A stretch of DNA of 8,458 nucleotides from an uncultured Muribaculaceae bacterium (GTDB taxonomy: Bacteria > Bacteroidota > Bacteroidia > Bacteroidales > Muribaculaceae): the NCBI GenBank assembly GCA_910584905.1, contig CAJUCQ010000010.1, positions 1 to 8,458 on the forward strand, read 5' to 3'. The notes under the pieces are model-generated. The model did no database searches and was not told the DNA's origin. It saw only the letters and a list, made by a program, of their open reading frames with translations. Positions within the stretch are counted from its first letter, which is position 1. Each line of letters opens with the position of its first letter. Positions 1 to 5,302 of the stretch are shown one piece after another. Both the position numbers and the translations under genes were made by a program.

Positions 1-57
1 ACGTTCATAGTCTAATGTTTTTATAATGAACGCTTTGGCGATTCATTTGTATCTGAA

Positions 58-72
58 ATATTAATATATTAA
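58..72. repeat. Overlapping AT-rich palindromes (candidate operator)
   Basis: ATATTAATAT (58-67) and TTAATATATTAA (61-72) are perfect self-complementary sequences that overlap. They lie about 40 bp upstream of the -33 element at 111. The downstream operon encodes a winged-helix regulator, so self-regulation at such a site is plausible but inferred. AT-rich DNA gives short palindromes by chance. Confidence 0.3.
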
Positions 73-110
73 CTTAATTTTCAATCACTTCGGTAGTTTT
101 TACCGAACCA

Positions 111-139
111 TTGTTATAACATAAACCTTATTAACTTTG
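111..139 (+). promoter_or_regulatory. Bacteroides-type promoter for the membrane protein/regulator operon
   Basis: A TTG (-33 part) at 111-113 is followed after 18 nt by TAACTTTG at 132-139, which matches the Bacteroidota -7 consensus TAnnTTTG. Transcription would start near 145, about 90 nt before the ATG at 236. No other TAnnTTTG lies between here and the gene, so this is the best candidate promoter. An inverted repeat TTCGGTA/TACCGAA at 89-107 lies just upstream of, and next to, the -33 element and could be a protein-binding site. Confidence 0.6.
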
Positions 140-149
140 CTACCGGAAC

Positions 150-179
150 AAGAGCGGAATCGCGCGACCGCTCTTTTTT
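150..179 (+). terminator. Terminator-like hairpin in the leader (possible attenuator)
   Basis: The arms AAGAGCGG (150-157) and CCGCTCTT (168-175) form an 8-bp GC-rich stem with a 10-nt loop, and the T run extends to 179. This is the form of an intrinsic terminator. It lies downstream of the promoter at 111-139 and upstream of the gene at 236, so it would act in the leader of that transcript. It could instead end transcription coming from left of the window. Confidence 0.6.
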
Positions 180-235
180 CAAAGAGAAATGGTTTATAAA
201 ATAAACTTAATGTTAAACCCTCAAAACCCTGTAAA

Positions 236-862
236 ATGGAAGATAAAAAACTGACTGAAAAAGAGAGCCTCGAAGTTATAACTTCGATGATTGCTCTCAC
301 CAAACAACGCTACATCGGCGATGGTCGCATCCTACTGATGTGGGGATATCTGACAGTTGTTCTTTCGGCAATAATATGGACTCTTGTCGGATTAACCCAT
401 AATCCGGTGTGGAACTGGCTATGGTTTCTGCTTTGGATTATAGGAGGTACGCTGACTCCGGTAATGGACAAAAAAATGCGACGCGAGAAGGGCGTCAAAA
501 ACTATTCTGATACCATAACATCCCGCATATGGTCAACCGTTGGTTTCAGCGCAATCGCAGGTACAGCAATGTGTCTCGGATTTTTGCTTGTCGGCGGTAT
601 TGACGTATGGTCAATGATGCTCGCTATCGCGTTGATAATCGTTCCTTTTGCCGAAATCGCATCAGGAATAATCGTCAAGGAAAAATCTCTGATTATTGGC
701 GGTTCGATAGGACTGTCTGCCGGCCTGTTCACAATGGCTTGCATTGCCGGTCATGTAGCACTATATGCTTCTTGGTTTATGCCTTTTTTCATCATAGCAT
801 TTATCGCCATGATGATTGTGCCGGGGCATATTCTCAACAATAAAGCACGCAAACAGGTATGA
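236..862 (+). CDS. Six-helix membrane protein of unknown function, paired with a regulator
   Basis: The gene encodes a 208-residue integral inner-membrane protein. I do not recognise a named family. The first ~30 residues are charged and cytoplasmic in character (KKLTEKESLE...), followed by about six hydrophobic segments near residues 32-53, 57-76, 100-121, 125-147, 150-172 and 176-197. A basic loop (MDKKMRREK, 77-85) separates the second and third helices, and the tail NNKARKQV is basic, so both ends are probably cytoplasmic. There is no signal peptide or catalytic motif. Its stop codon overlaps the start of the winged-helix regulator gene (ATGA at 859-862), so the two are translated together. 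Bacteroidota genomes often pair such membrane proteins with small winged-helix proteins, which suggests a sensor or transporter whose activity is linked to the regulator. That function is inferred. The start is the ATG at 236, in an AU-rich context typical of the phylum. Confidence 0.85.
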   Translation: MEDKKLTEKESLEVITSMIALTKQRYIGDGRILLMWGYLTVVLSAIIWTLVGLTHNPVWNWLWFLLWIIGGTLTPVMDKKMRREKGVKNYSDTITSRIWSTVGFSAIAGTAMCLGFLLVGGIDVWSMMLAIALIIVPFAEIASGIIVKEKSLIIGGSIGLSAGLFTMACIAGHVALYASWFMPFFIIAFIAMMIVPGHILNNKARKQV

Positions 863-1140
863 AAGAGCTGAATCCGCTTCTGCACTCTCAACTACGGCTT
901 GCAGTCATTTCCATTCTGATGAATGTGGAAGAAGCTGATTTCGTGTATCTCAAAGAGAAAACCGAATCGACCGCCGGAAATCTTAGCGTTCAACTCGACA
1001 AACTTTCATCCGCAGGGTATATTTTTGTCGAAAAGGGAATGTCGGGCAAACGCCCCCGAACCACCTGCTCAATCACCAAGGAGGGACGAAACGCTTTTGA
1101 AGAATATGTCGAGGCGTTGAAAACTTACCTCAATATATAA
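859..1140 (+). CDS. Small winged-helix (MarR/PadR-like) transcriptional regulator
   Basis: The gene encodes a 93-residue cytoplasmic DNA-binding protein consisting almost entirely of one winged helix-turn-helix domain, of the type often annotated as 'winged helix DNA-binding' or HTH_34. Residues 8-35 supply the first helices. Residues about 37-55 (STAGNLSVQLDKLSSAGYI) form the turn and recognition helix, in the pattern typical of these proteins ('...GNLS.HL.kLe.aGyI'). Residues 57-73, with GKRPRTTCSIT, make the basic beta wing. The C-terminal helix (EEYVEALKTYL) is probably used for dimerisation. No ligand-binding domain is present. The ATG overlaps the stop of the membrane protein gene by 4 nt, so expression is coupled. 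It may repress its own operon at the palindromes or inverted repeat upstream of 236, which is inference. Assignment to the fold is strong; regulon and signal are unknown. Confidence 0.9.
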   Translation: MKELNPLLHSQLRLAVISILMNVEEADFVYLKEKTESTAGNLSVQLDKLSSAGYIFVEKGMSGKRPRTTCSITKEGRNAFEEYVEALKTYLNI

Positions 1141-1194
1141 TCAGAAACAGTTTCCACAATCGACCGCTGAACTGCGCGAACGCTATCCACAAGC

Positions 1195-1229
1195 CCATGC
1201 GTATAAGCAATCCGTTTTTATACGCATGG
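1195..1229. repeat. Perfect 12-bp inverted repeat without a T tract
   Basis: CCATGCGTATAA (1195-1206) pairs exactly with TTATACGCATGG (1218-1229) around an 11-nt loop. There is no T run beside it on either strand, so it is not a standard intrinsic terminator. It lies between the convergent regulator gene and tRNA-Ser, and could protect the 3' end of the regulator mRNA or bind a protein. Confidence 0.6.
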
Positions 1230-1234
1230 CTCAA

Positions 1235-1284
1235 TTAAAAAGACAAAGAGCACTGGCTATCGCGTTGATAATCAGTGCTCTTTT
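1235..1284 (-). terminator. Intrinsic terminator of tRNA-Ser
   Basis: Read on the minus strand, AAAGAGCACTG (1283-1273) pairs with CAGTGCTCTTT (1255-1245), an 11-bp perfect stem. It is followed by GTCTTTTTAA, giving a T run at about 1241-1236. It begins just after the tRNA 3' end at 1288. On the plus strand the stem is followed by TTTT at 1281-1284, so it may also weakly end transcripts of the convergent regulator operon. Confidence 0.85.
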
Positions 1285-1287
1285 CTG

Positions 1288-1375
1288 CGGAGCGACCGAG
1301 ATTCGAACTCGGGATACCCTTTTGGGGTATACACGCTTTCCAGGCGTGCCTCTTCAGCCACTCGAGCATCGCTCC
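1288..1375 (-). tRNA. tRNA-Ser, anticodon GGA
   Basis: The minus strand gives an 88-nt class II tRNA. The acceptor stem GGAGCGA (1375-1369) pairs with TCGCTCC (1295-1289), and the discriminator base is G (1288), as expected for serine. The anticodon loop is CTGGAAA, with anticodon GGA at 1341-1339, reading UCC and UCU codons. The anticodon arm is followed by a long variable arm (TATACCCC/GGGTAT region), the serine hallmark, and then a T arm with TTCGAAT. CCA is not encoded; GCAGA follows the acceptor stem. A promoter precedes it and a terminator follows, so it is probably a single-gene transcript. Confidence 0.97.
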
Positions 1376-1409
1376 ATGTTGCAATCGGCTGTTATCCGTT
1401 TTGCGAGTG

Positions 1410-1420
1410 CAAAGTTACGC
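1410..1420 (-). promoter_or_regulatory. Promoter -7 region of tRNA-Ser
   Basis: On the minus strand TAACTTTG (1417-1410), within GCGTAACTTTGCAC, matches TAnnTTTG. It lies 34 nt upstream of the tRNA 5' end and is preceded by an A8 tract (T run at 1423-1430 on the plus strand). A clear TTTG at the -33 distance is not seen. The same extended sequence precedes tRNA-Arg and the DUF3127 gene. Confidence 0.7.
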
Positions 1421-1542
1421 GCTTTTTTTTGAAATAAAAAATTTTTTGTGAACTTTTTTACTTCGCAGGGGCAAAATGTATGCTTTTGTATTTAAACATC
1501 AGCCGATTGCTTCACCGGAAATAATCTTCTTGGCGGGCTGTC

Positions 1543-2247
1543 TCAGCCTTTGGCAGTGGAATCCGAGCCTGTGGCTTCACGGGCGTGGAATAGATTAAAG
1601 AGTGCGTCGACTGTCATTCCGGAAAAATCATCGATGACCATATCGGCTTTTCCTTCAAGGGCTTTGCGTGGGTTGGTCGTGGCAAGGGCTATTACGGCGC
1701 CACCGGCGCGTCGGCCGGCTTCGAGGCCTGAGAAGGAGTCTTCAAATACGCAACAATTTTCGGGTTTCAGGCCGAGTCGCCGTGCAGCCAAGAGATAGCC
1801 CTCGGGGGAGGGTTTTGAGTGCGCTACGTCGCCGGAAGTGACGATGGAGGCGAATCGCTCCCGCAAGCCGGGGAGGCGCTGATACAGGGTAGACATTTTT
1901 TCTTCGTTGCTGCTGGTGACAATTGCGCAGGGGATTCCGTTGGCGGCAAGGGCGTCAAGGAATTCAAAAGCTCCTTTAACGGGGCGGTAAGGGAGGGTCA
2001 TTTCGCGTTCACGGAGCATCTCTACGACTTGCGACCGCACGGGTTCGTCGGCAAAATACGTGTCGAGTATATGCGGGAGGGTCGTTCCCTTTATGACAAG
2101 GGGGAAGTCGGGCACTCCGGTAGGGAAGCGGGATTCGATTTCGCCCCAGATACGGGTATATTCTGTTTCACTGTCGATAATCACGCCGTCGAGGTCGAAG
2201 AGGACTCCGTAAGCGTTTGCGTTCTTTATCTGCTGATTCGTTTCCAT
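1543..2247 (-). CDS. HAD-superfamily phosphatase (beta-phosphoglucomutase/phosphatase-like)
   Basis: The gene encodes a 234-residue cytoplasmic hydrolase of the haloacid dehalogenase superfamily with a helical cap inserted after motif I. All four HAD motifs are visible. Motif I is FDLDGVIIDSE, with nucleophile D18 and general acid/base D20. Motif II is TSS at 111-113. Motif III is the lysine in SKPSPEG (K145). Motif IV is the acidic pair E169/D170 in FEDSFSGLEAG, which binds Mg2+. This pattern fits the beta-phosphoglucomutase/phosphoglycolate-phosphatase-like group acting on small phosphorylated sugars or similar metabolites; the substrate cannot be read from sequence. Length is normal for the group, with a short, low-complexity C-terminal extension (about residues 220-234). 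The ATG at 2247 lies about 30 nt downstream of the predicted transcription start. No convincing terminator follows the stop before the tRNA-Ser promoter, so some readthrough into tRNA-Ser is possible. Confidence 0.92.
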   Translation of the reverse strand: METNQQIKNANAYGVLFDLDGVIIDSETEYTRIWGEIESRFPTGVPDFPLVIKGTTLPHILDTYFADEPVRSQVVEMLREREMTLPYRPVKGAFEFLDALAANGIPCAIVTSSNEEKMSTLYQRLPGLRERFASIVTSGDVAHSKPSPEGYLLAARRLGLKPENCCVFEDSFSGLEAGRRAGGAVIALATTNPRKALEGKADMVIDDFSGMTVDALFNLFHAREATGSDSTAKG

Positions 2248-2283
2248 TTGTATTTTTTTATTTTAGCTCGGACTACGGGCCTG

Positions 2284-2314
2284 CAAAAATACGAAAATTT
2301 TTCAGTTTGGTAAA
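2284..2314 (-). promoter_or_regulatory. Promoter for the HAD phosphatase gene
   Basis: On the minus strand TATTTTTG (2291-2284) matches TAnnTTTG. TTTA (2314-2311) lies 19 nt upstream as an imperfect -33 element. Transcription would start near 2277, about 30 nt before the ATG at 2247. It overlaps the divergent promoter on the plus strand. Confidence 0.55.
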
Positions 2315-2337
2315 GCGAAAAAATTTGCGTAACTTTG
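2306..2337 (+). promoter_or_regulatory. Promoter for the DUF3127-proS operon
   Basis: TTTG at 2306-2309, a 20-nt spacer and TAACTTTG at 2330-2337 match the Bacteroidota housekeeping promoter in full. An A6 tract (2318-2323) lies in the spacer. Transcription would start near 2344, giving a leader of about 45 nt. This also excludes the upstream in-frame TTG at 2335, which falls inside the -7 element, as the translation start. Confidence 0.85.
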
Positions 2338-2388
2338 TCACTCGCTTCAGCACAAACAAATTTAGAAAACCATTATATAATTCTGACA

Positions 2389-2760
2389 ATGGAAGTCAAA
2401 GGCAAAATCATCGCCGCGCTGCCGGAAGTTTCCGGTGTGTCGCGCAACGGTAACAACTGGAAAAAGAAAGAATACGTTCTCGAAACGTTCGACACATATC
2501 CCCGCAAAGTACATTTCACATGTTTCGGCGACAATGCCGACAAGATTGCTCTTCAGGTGGGTCAGGTAGCCACTATCAGCTTTGACATCGAAAGCCGCGA
2601 ATACAACGGCCGCTGGTACACTGACATCCGCGCATGGAAGGCGGAACTTGAGGCTCCCGGCATGGGCGGCGCGCCCGTCCCCCCGGTGGTAAACGCGACT
2701 GCTCCCGCCGTTCCCAATCCTCCCGTACAGCAGGCTTCTGACGACGAATTTCCCTTCTAA
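2389..2760 (+). CDS. DUF3127 OB-fold-like protein with SSB-type acidic tail
   Basis: The gene encodes a 123-residue cytoplasmic protein of the DUF3127 family, found mainly in Bacteroidota and without an established function to my knowledge. Residues 1-88 look like a compact beta-rich OB-fold: MEVKGKIIAALPEVSG opens with a first strand, and the middle has WKKKEYVLET, KVHFTCFGD and the aromatic stretch REYNGRWYTDIRAWKAE, resembling single-stranded DNA-binding (SSB) and replication-restart OB proteins. Residues about 89-116 are a Gly/Pro/Ala/Val-rich flexible linker, and the last six residues, DDEFPF, closely resemble the SSB C-terminal tip (DDDIPF) that recruits repair and replication enzymes. 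A role in binding single-stranded nucleic acid is therefore a reasonable inference, but not shown. The ATG at 2389 is chosen because the promoter -7 element covers the earlier in-frame TTG. proS begins 13 nt after its stop, so the two are probably co-transcribed. Confidence 0.9.
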   Translation: MEVKGKIIAALPEVSGVSRNGNNWKKKEYVLETFDTYPRKVHFTCFGDNADKIALQVGQVATISFDIESREYNGRWYTDIRAWKAELEAPGMGGAPVPPVVNATAPAVPNPPVQQASDDEFPF

Positions 2761-2773
2761 GCACGTATAAGGC

Positions 2774-4255
2774 ATGGCAGCAGAATTAAAGGACCTCACC
2801 AAACGCAAGGATAATTATTCCCAGTGGTACAACGAGCTTGTCGTCAAGGCCGACCTTGCCGAGCAGTCGGCTGTGCGCGGCTGTATGGTAATCAAGCCCT
2901 ACGGCTATGCAATCTGGGAAAAGATGCAGCAGACTCTTGACCGCATGTTCAAGGAAACGGGTGTGCAGAATGCTTATTTCCCCCTTCTCATCCCCAAGTC
3001 GTTCCTGTGCCGGGAGGCAGAACACGTCGAGGGCTTTGCCAAAGAATGTGCCGTTGTCACGCACTATCGTCTCAAGAACGACCCTGAGGGCAACGGCGTT
3101 ATCGTAGACCCCGAAGCCCGTCTCGAAGAGGAGCTGATTGTGCGCCCGACATCGGAGACTATAATTTGGGGAACGTACAAAAACTGGATTCATTCCTACC
3201 GCGACCTTCCGGTGCTCTGCAATCAGTGGGCTAACGTTATGCGCTGGGAAATGCGCACACGCATGTTCCTCCGTACGAGCGAATTCCTGTGGCAGGAAGG
3301 CCATTGCGCCCACGCCACGGCCGAAGAATCGGAAGCCCGCACGGTGCAGATGATTAATTTGTATGCCGATTTTTGCGAGAAACATATGGCAGTGCCGGTT
3401 ATCCGCGGTGTAAAAACTGCCAACGAGCGTTTCGCCGGCGCACTCAACACCTATACCATCGAGGCCATGATGCAGGACGGCAAGGCTCTCCAAAGCGGTA
3501 CGTCGCACAACCTCGGGCAGAATTTTGCGAAGGCCTTCGACGTGACTTTCGCCAACAAAGAGAATCAGACCGAGTACGTATGGGCTAACTCGTGGGGTGT
3601 CTCCACGCGCCTGATGGGTGCGCTGATTATGACGCATTCCGATGACAACGGGCTGGTGCTTCCGCCCCACCTCGCTCCCATTCAGGTGGTAATCGTCCCC
3701 ATCTTTAAAAATGCCGAACAGCTCGCAGCAATCACCGACAAGGTGCTGCCCATCGTGGAGCGTCTGCGCGAGCTTGGTATCAGCGTAAAATACGACGACG
3801 CGGACAACAAGCGTCCGGGCTTCAAATTCGCAGACTACGAGCTCAAAGGTGTGCCTGTGCGTCTCGTCATCGGCGCCCGCGACATCGAGAACGGTACGGT
3901 CGAACTCATGCGCCGCGACACTCTTGAGAAAGAGACTGCTCCCCTCGCCGGAATTGCCGATCACATCAACACCCTCCTCGAAGAAATTCAGCAAAACATT
4001 TATCTCAAGGCGCTGAAAATGCGCGAGGACAAAACCTACGTCTGCGATTCCTACGACGAATTCAAAGAGAAAATCGAGGACGGCGGCTTCTTCCTTTGCC
4101 ATTGGGACGGCACCCCCGAGACCGAGGAGCGCATCAAGGCGGAGACCAAGGCTACAATACGTTGTATCCCGCTAGAAGGCGCTGATGAAGAAGGCGTATG
4201 CATGGTGAGCGGAAAGCCCTCAAAGCGTCGTGTAATCATAGCCCGCAACTACTGA
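2774..4255 (+). CDS. proS: Prolyl-tRNA synthetase, archaeal/eukaryotic type (no editing domain)
   Basis: The gene encodes a 493-residue class II aminoacyl-tRNA synthetase that charges tRNA-Pro with proline in the cytoplasm. The catalytic core covers about residues 20-300: RPTSE at 124-128, motif 2 around RTRMFLRTSEFLWQEGH (161-177), the HNLGQNF segment (245-251), and motif 3 around STRLMGALIMTHSDDNG (277-293). Residues about 303-405 form the anticodon-binding domain (APIQVVIVPIF...). The C-terminal domain ends in the RNY tail typical of the archaeal/eukaryotic form. There is no room for the INS editing domain found between motifs 2 and 3 in E. coli-type ProRS. The four C-terminal cysteines (C424, C442, C464, C476) are not arranged in the CxxC pairs expected for zinc, so metal binding is uncertain. 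The gene lies 13 nt after the DUF3127 gene. A strong hairpin terminator follows at 4287-4334. Confidence 0.98.
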   Translation: MAAELKDLTKRKDNYSQWYNELVVKADLAEQSAVRGCMVIKPYGYAIWEKMQQTLDRMFKETGVQNAYFPLLIPKSFLCREAEHVEGFAKECAVVTHYRLKNDPEGNGVIVDPEARLEEELIVRPTSETIIWGTYKNWIHSYRDLPVLCNQWANVMRWEMRTRMFLRTSEFLWQEGHCAHATAEESEARTVQMINLYADFCEKHMAVPVIRGVKTANERFAGALNTYTIEAMMQDGKALQSGTSHNLGQNFAKAFDVTFANKENQTEYVWANSWGVSTRLMGALIMTHSDDNGLVLPPHLAPIQVVIVPIFKNAEQLAAITDKVLPIVERLRELGISVKYDDADNKRPGFKFADYELKGVPVRLVIGARDIENGTVELMRRDTLEKETAPLAGIADHINTLLEEIQQNIYLKALKMREDKTYVCDSYDEFKEKIEDGGFFLCHWDGTPETEERIKAETKATIRCIPLEGADEEGVCMVSGKPSKRRVIIARNY

Positions 4256-4286
4256 TTCCATTCTTGAACTCCGAATTATAACTTCT

Positions 4287-4334
4287 GCCGCGCCGACGTG
4301 ATTGTCAGACAGTCGGCGCGGCTTATTCTTTTTG
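4287..4334 (+). terminator. Strong intrinsic terminator after proS, abutting the next gene
   Basis: GCCGCGCCGAC (4287-4297) pairs perfectly with GTCGGCGCGGC (4312-4322), an 11-bp GC-rich stem with a 14-nt loop. It is followed by TTATTCTTTTT (4323-4333). The glycosyltransferase ATG is at 4338, four nt past the T run, leaving no room for a promoter between them. Confidence 0.9.
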
Positions 4335-4337
4335 ATT

Positions 4338-5300
4338 ATGGCTGAATCACATTCTCCGCGGCTTGCCGTCGTTGTGCCTTGCTACAACGAACAGGAGGTT
4401 CTGCCGGCGAGCGTGCCGACCCTGCTTGAAGTCATCGAAAAAGCGGTCAGTGACGGACTTGCGTCCACCGACAGTTTTGTGTTGCTATGTAATGACGGGT
4501 CTTCTGACCGCACCTGGGCCATCATCGAAGATATGCACCGGGCTGACGGACGCGTCAAGGGAATGTCGCTGGCCCGCAACCGCGGACATCAGCGAGTGCT
4601 CCTCGCCGGGCTTGAAAGCGCGCTCCGCCACGGAGCCGAAGCTCTTGTCAGCATTGACGCCGACATGCAGGACGACCCGTGGAAGATTCTTGAGATGTTG
4701 CGTCGCTACGCCGAGGGCTGCGAGATTGTATATGGCGTTCGCTCCGACCGCTCCAGCGACTCATGGTTCAAACGCGTCACCGCCGAAGGCTTCTACCGCA
4801 TGCAGCGAAGCATGGGCCTTGACACAATCCCCAATCATGCCGATTATCGCCTGATGAGTGCGCGGGCAACAGGGATGCTTCTCCAATATGAAGAGGCAAA
4901 TATATTTCTGAGAGGCATTATGCCGCTTATCGGGCTGAAGACAGCCGTCGTCGAGTACCCCCGCACGGCGCGCATGGCAGGAGAAACGCACTACCCTCTC
5001 AGCAAGATGCTAAGTCTCAGCATCGACGGCATCACATCCTTCACTGCCCGCCCGATGCGTATGATATTCATAGTGGGCCTCATCCTTTTGCTTGCCGACA
5101 TAGCTGTCGCCATCTACGTTCTCGGTGCCTATTTCAGCCATGAAGTCATATCGGGCTGGTCCTCCATAATGCTTTCCGTATGGTTCCTCGGGAGTCTGAT
5201 TCTTATGGCGCTCGGAATTATCGGAGAATATGTCGGTAAAATTTTCATTGAATCCAAGCACCGTCCGCGTTACTTCATATCAGACGAGCTCTACGATTAA
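4338..5300 (+). CDS. GT2 glycosyltransferase, polyprenyl-phosphate (DPM1/GtrB-like) type
   Basis: The gene encodes a 320-residue membrane-associated glycosyltransferase of family GT2. Proteins of this architecture usually transfer a sugar from a nucleotide donor to undecaprenyl phosphate on the cytoplasmic face, for later use in glycan modification; donor and acceptor are not determined here. The catalytic domain (about 8-235) shows VVVPCYNE (11-18), NDGSSDRT (52-59, nucleotide binding), the metal-binding DAD at 107-109 within IDADMQDDP, the GVRSDRSSD segment (133-141) and the ADYRLM segment (168-173). Two transmembrane helices follow at about 240-263 and 276-300, with the basic KHRPR tail beyond. 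The start is the ATG at 4338; an earlier in-frame TTG at 4302 lies in the loop of the proS terminator and would add residues upstream of the GT2 start. It is separated by 2 nt from the HU-like gene, so the two are probably translated together. How it escapes the upstream terminator is unclear. Confidence 0.93.
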   Translation: MAESHSPRLAVVVPCYNEQEVLPASVPTLLEVIEKAVSDGLASTDSFVLLCNDGSSDRTWAIIEDMHRADGRVKGMSLARNRGHQRVLLAGLESALRHGAEALVSIDADMQDDPWKILEMLRRYAEGCEIVYGVRSDRSSDSWFKRVTAEGFYRMQRSMGLDTIPNHADYRLMSARATGMLLQYEEANIFLRGIMPLIGLKTAVVEYPRTARMAGETHYPLSKMLSLSIDGITSFTARPMRMIFIVGLILLLADIAVAIYVLGAYFSHEVISGWSSIMLSVWFLGSLILMALGIIGEYVGKIFIESKHRPRYFISDELYD

Positions 5301-5302
5301 TA

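Noticed and set aside
1141..1225. A plus-strand reading LRERYPQAHAYK downstream of the regulator gene, as a possible gene remnant
   Set aside because: It has no start codon in a sensible place, runs into the hairpin and antisense tRNA, and matches no family I know.
1226..1432. A 68-codon plus-strand open frame (contains GATEIRTRDTLLGYTRF...)
   Set aside because: It is the reverse complement of tRNA-Ser and its terminator read as protein, a well-known annotation artefact.
1501..1542. Minus-strand reading just after the HAD stop giving PAKKIISGEAIG then a stop, as a possible frameshifted C-terminus
   Set aside because: The HAD protein is already full length with all four motifs, and the peptide is too short to support a frameshift.
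2786..4102. A long minus-strand open frame of 438 codons
   Set aside because: It is opposite proS, which is unmistakable by its class II motifs. The antisense frame is open only because of the codon bias of proS and has no recognisable domain.
4302..4337. Upstream TTG start for the glycosyltransferase (13 codons earlier, counting the TTG)
   Set aside because: It lies in the loop and stem of the proS terminator, and the added residues do not resemble a GT2 N-terminus.
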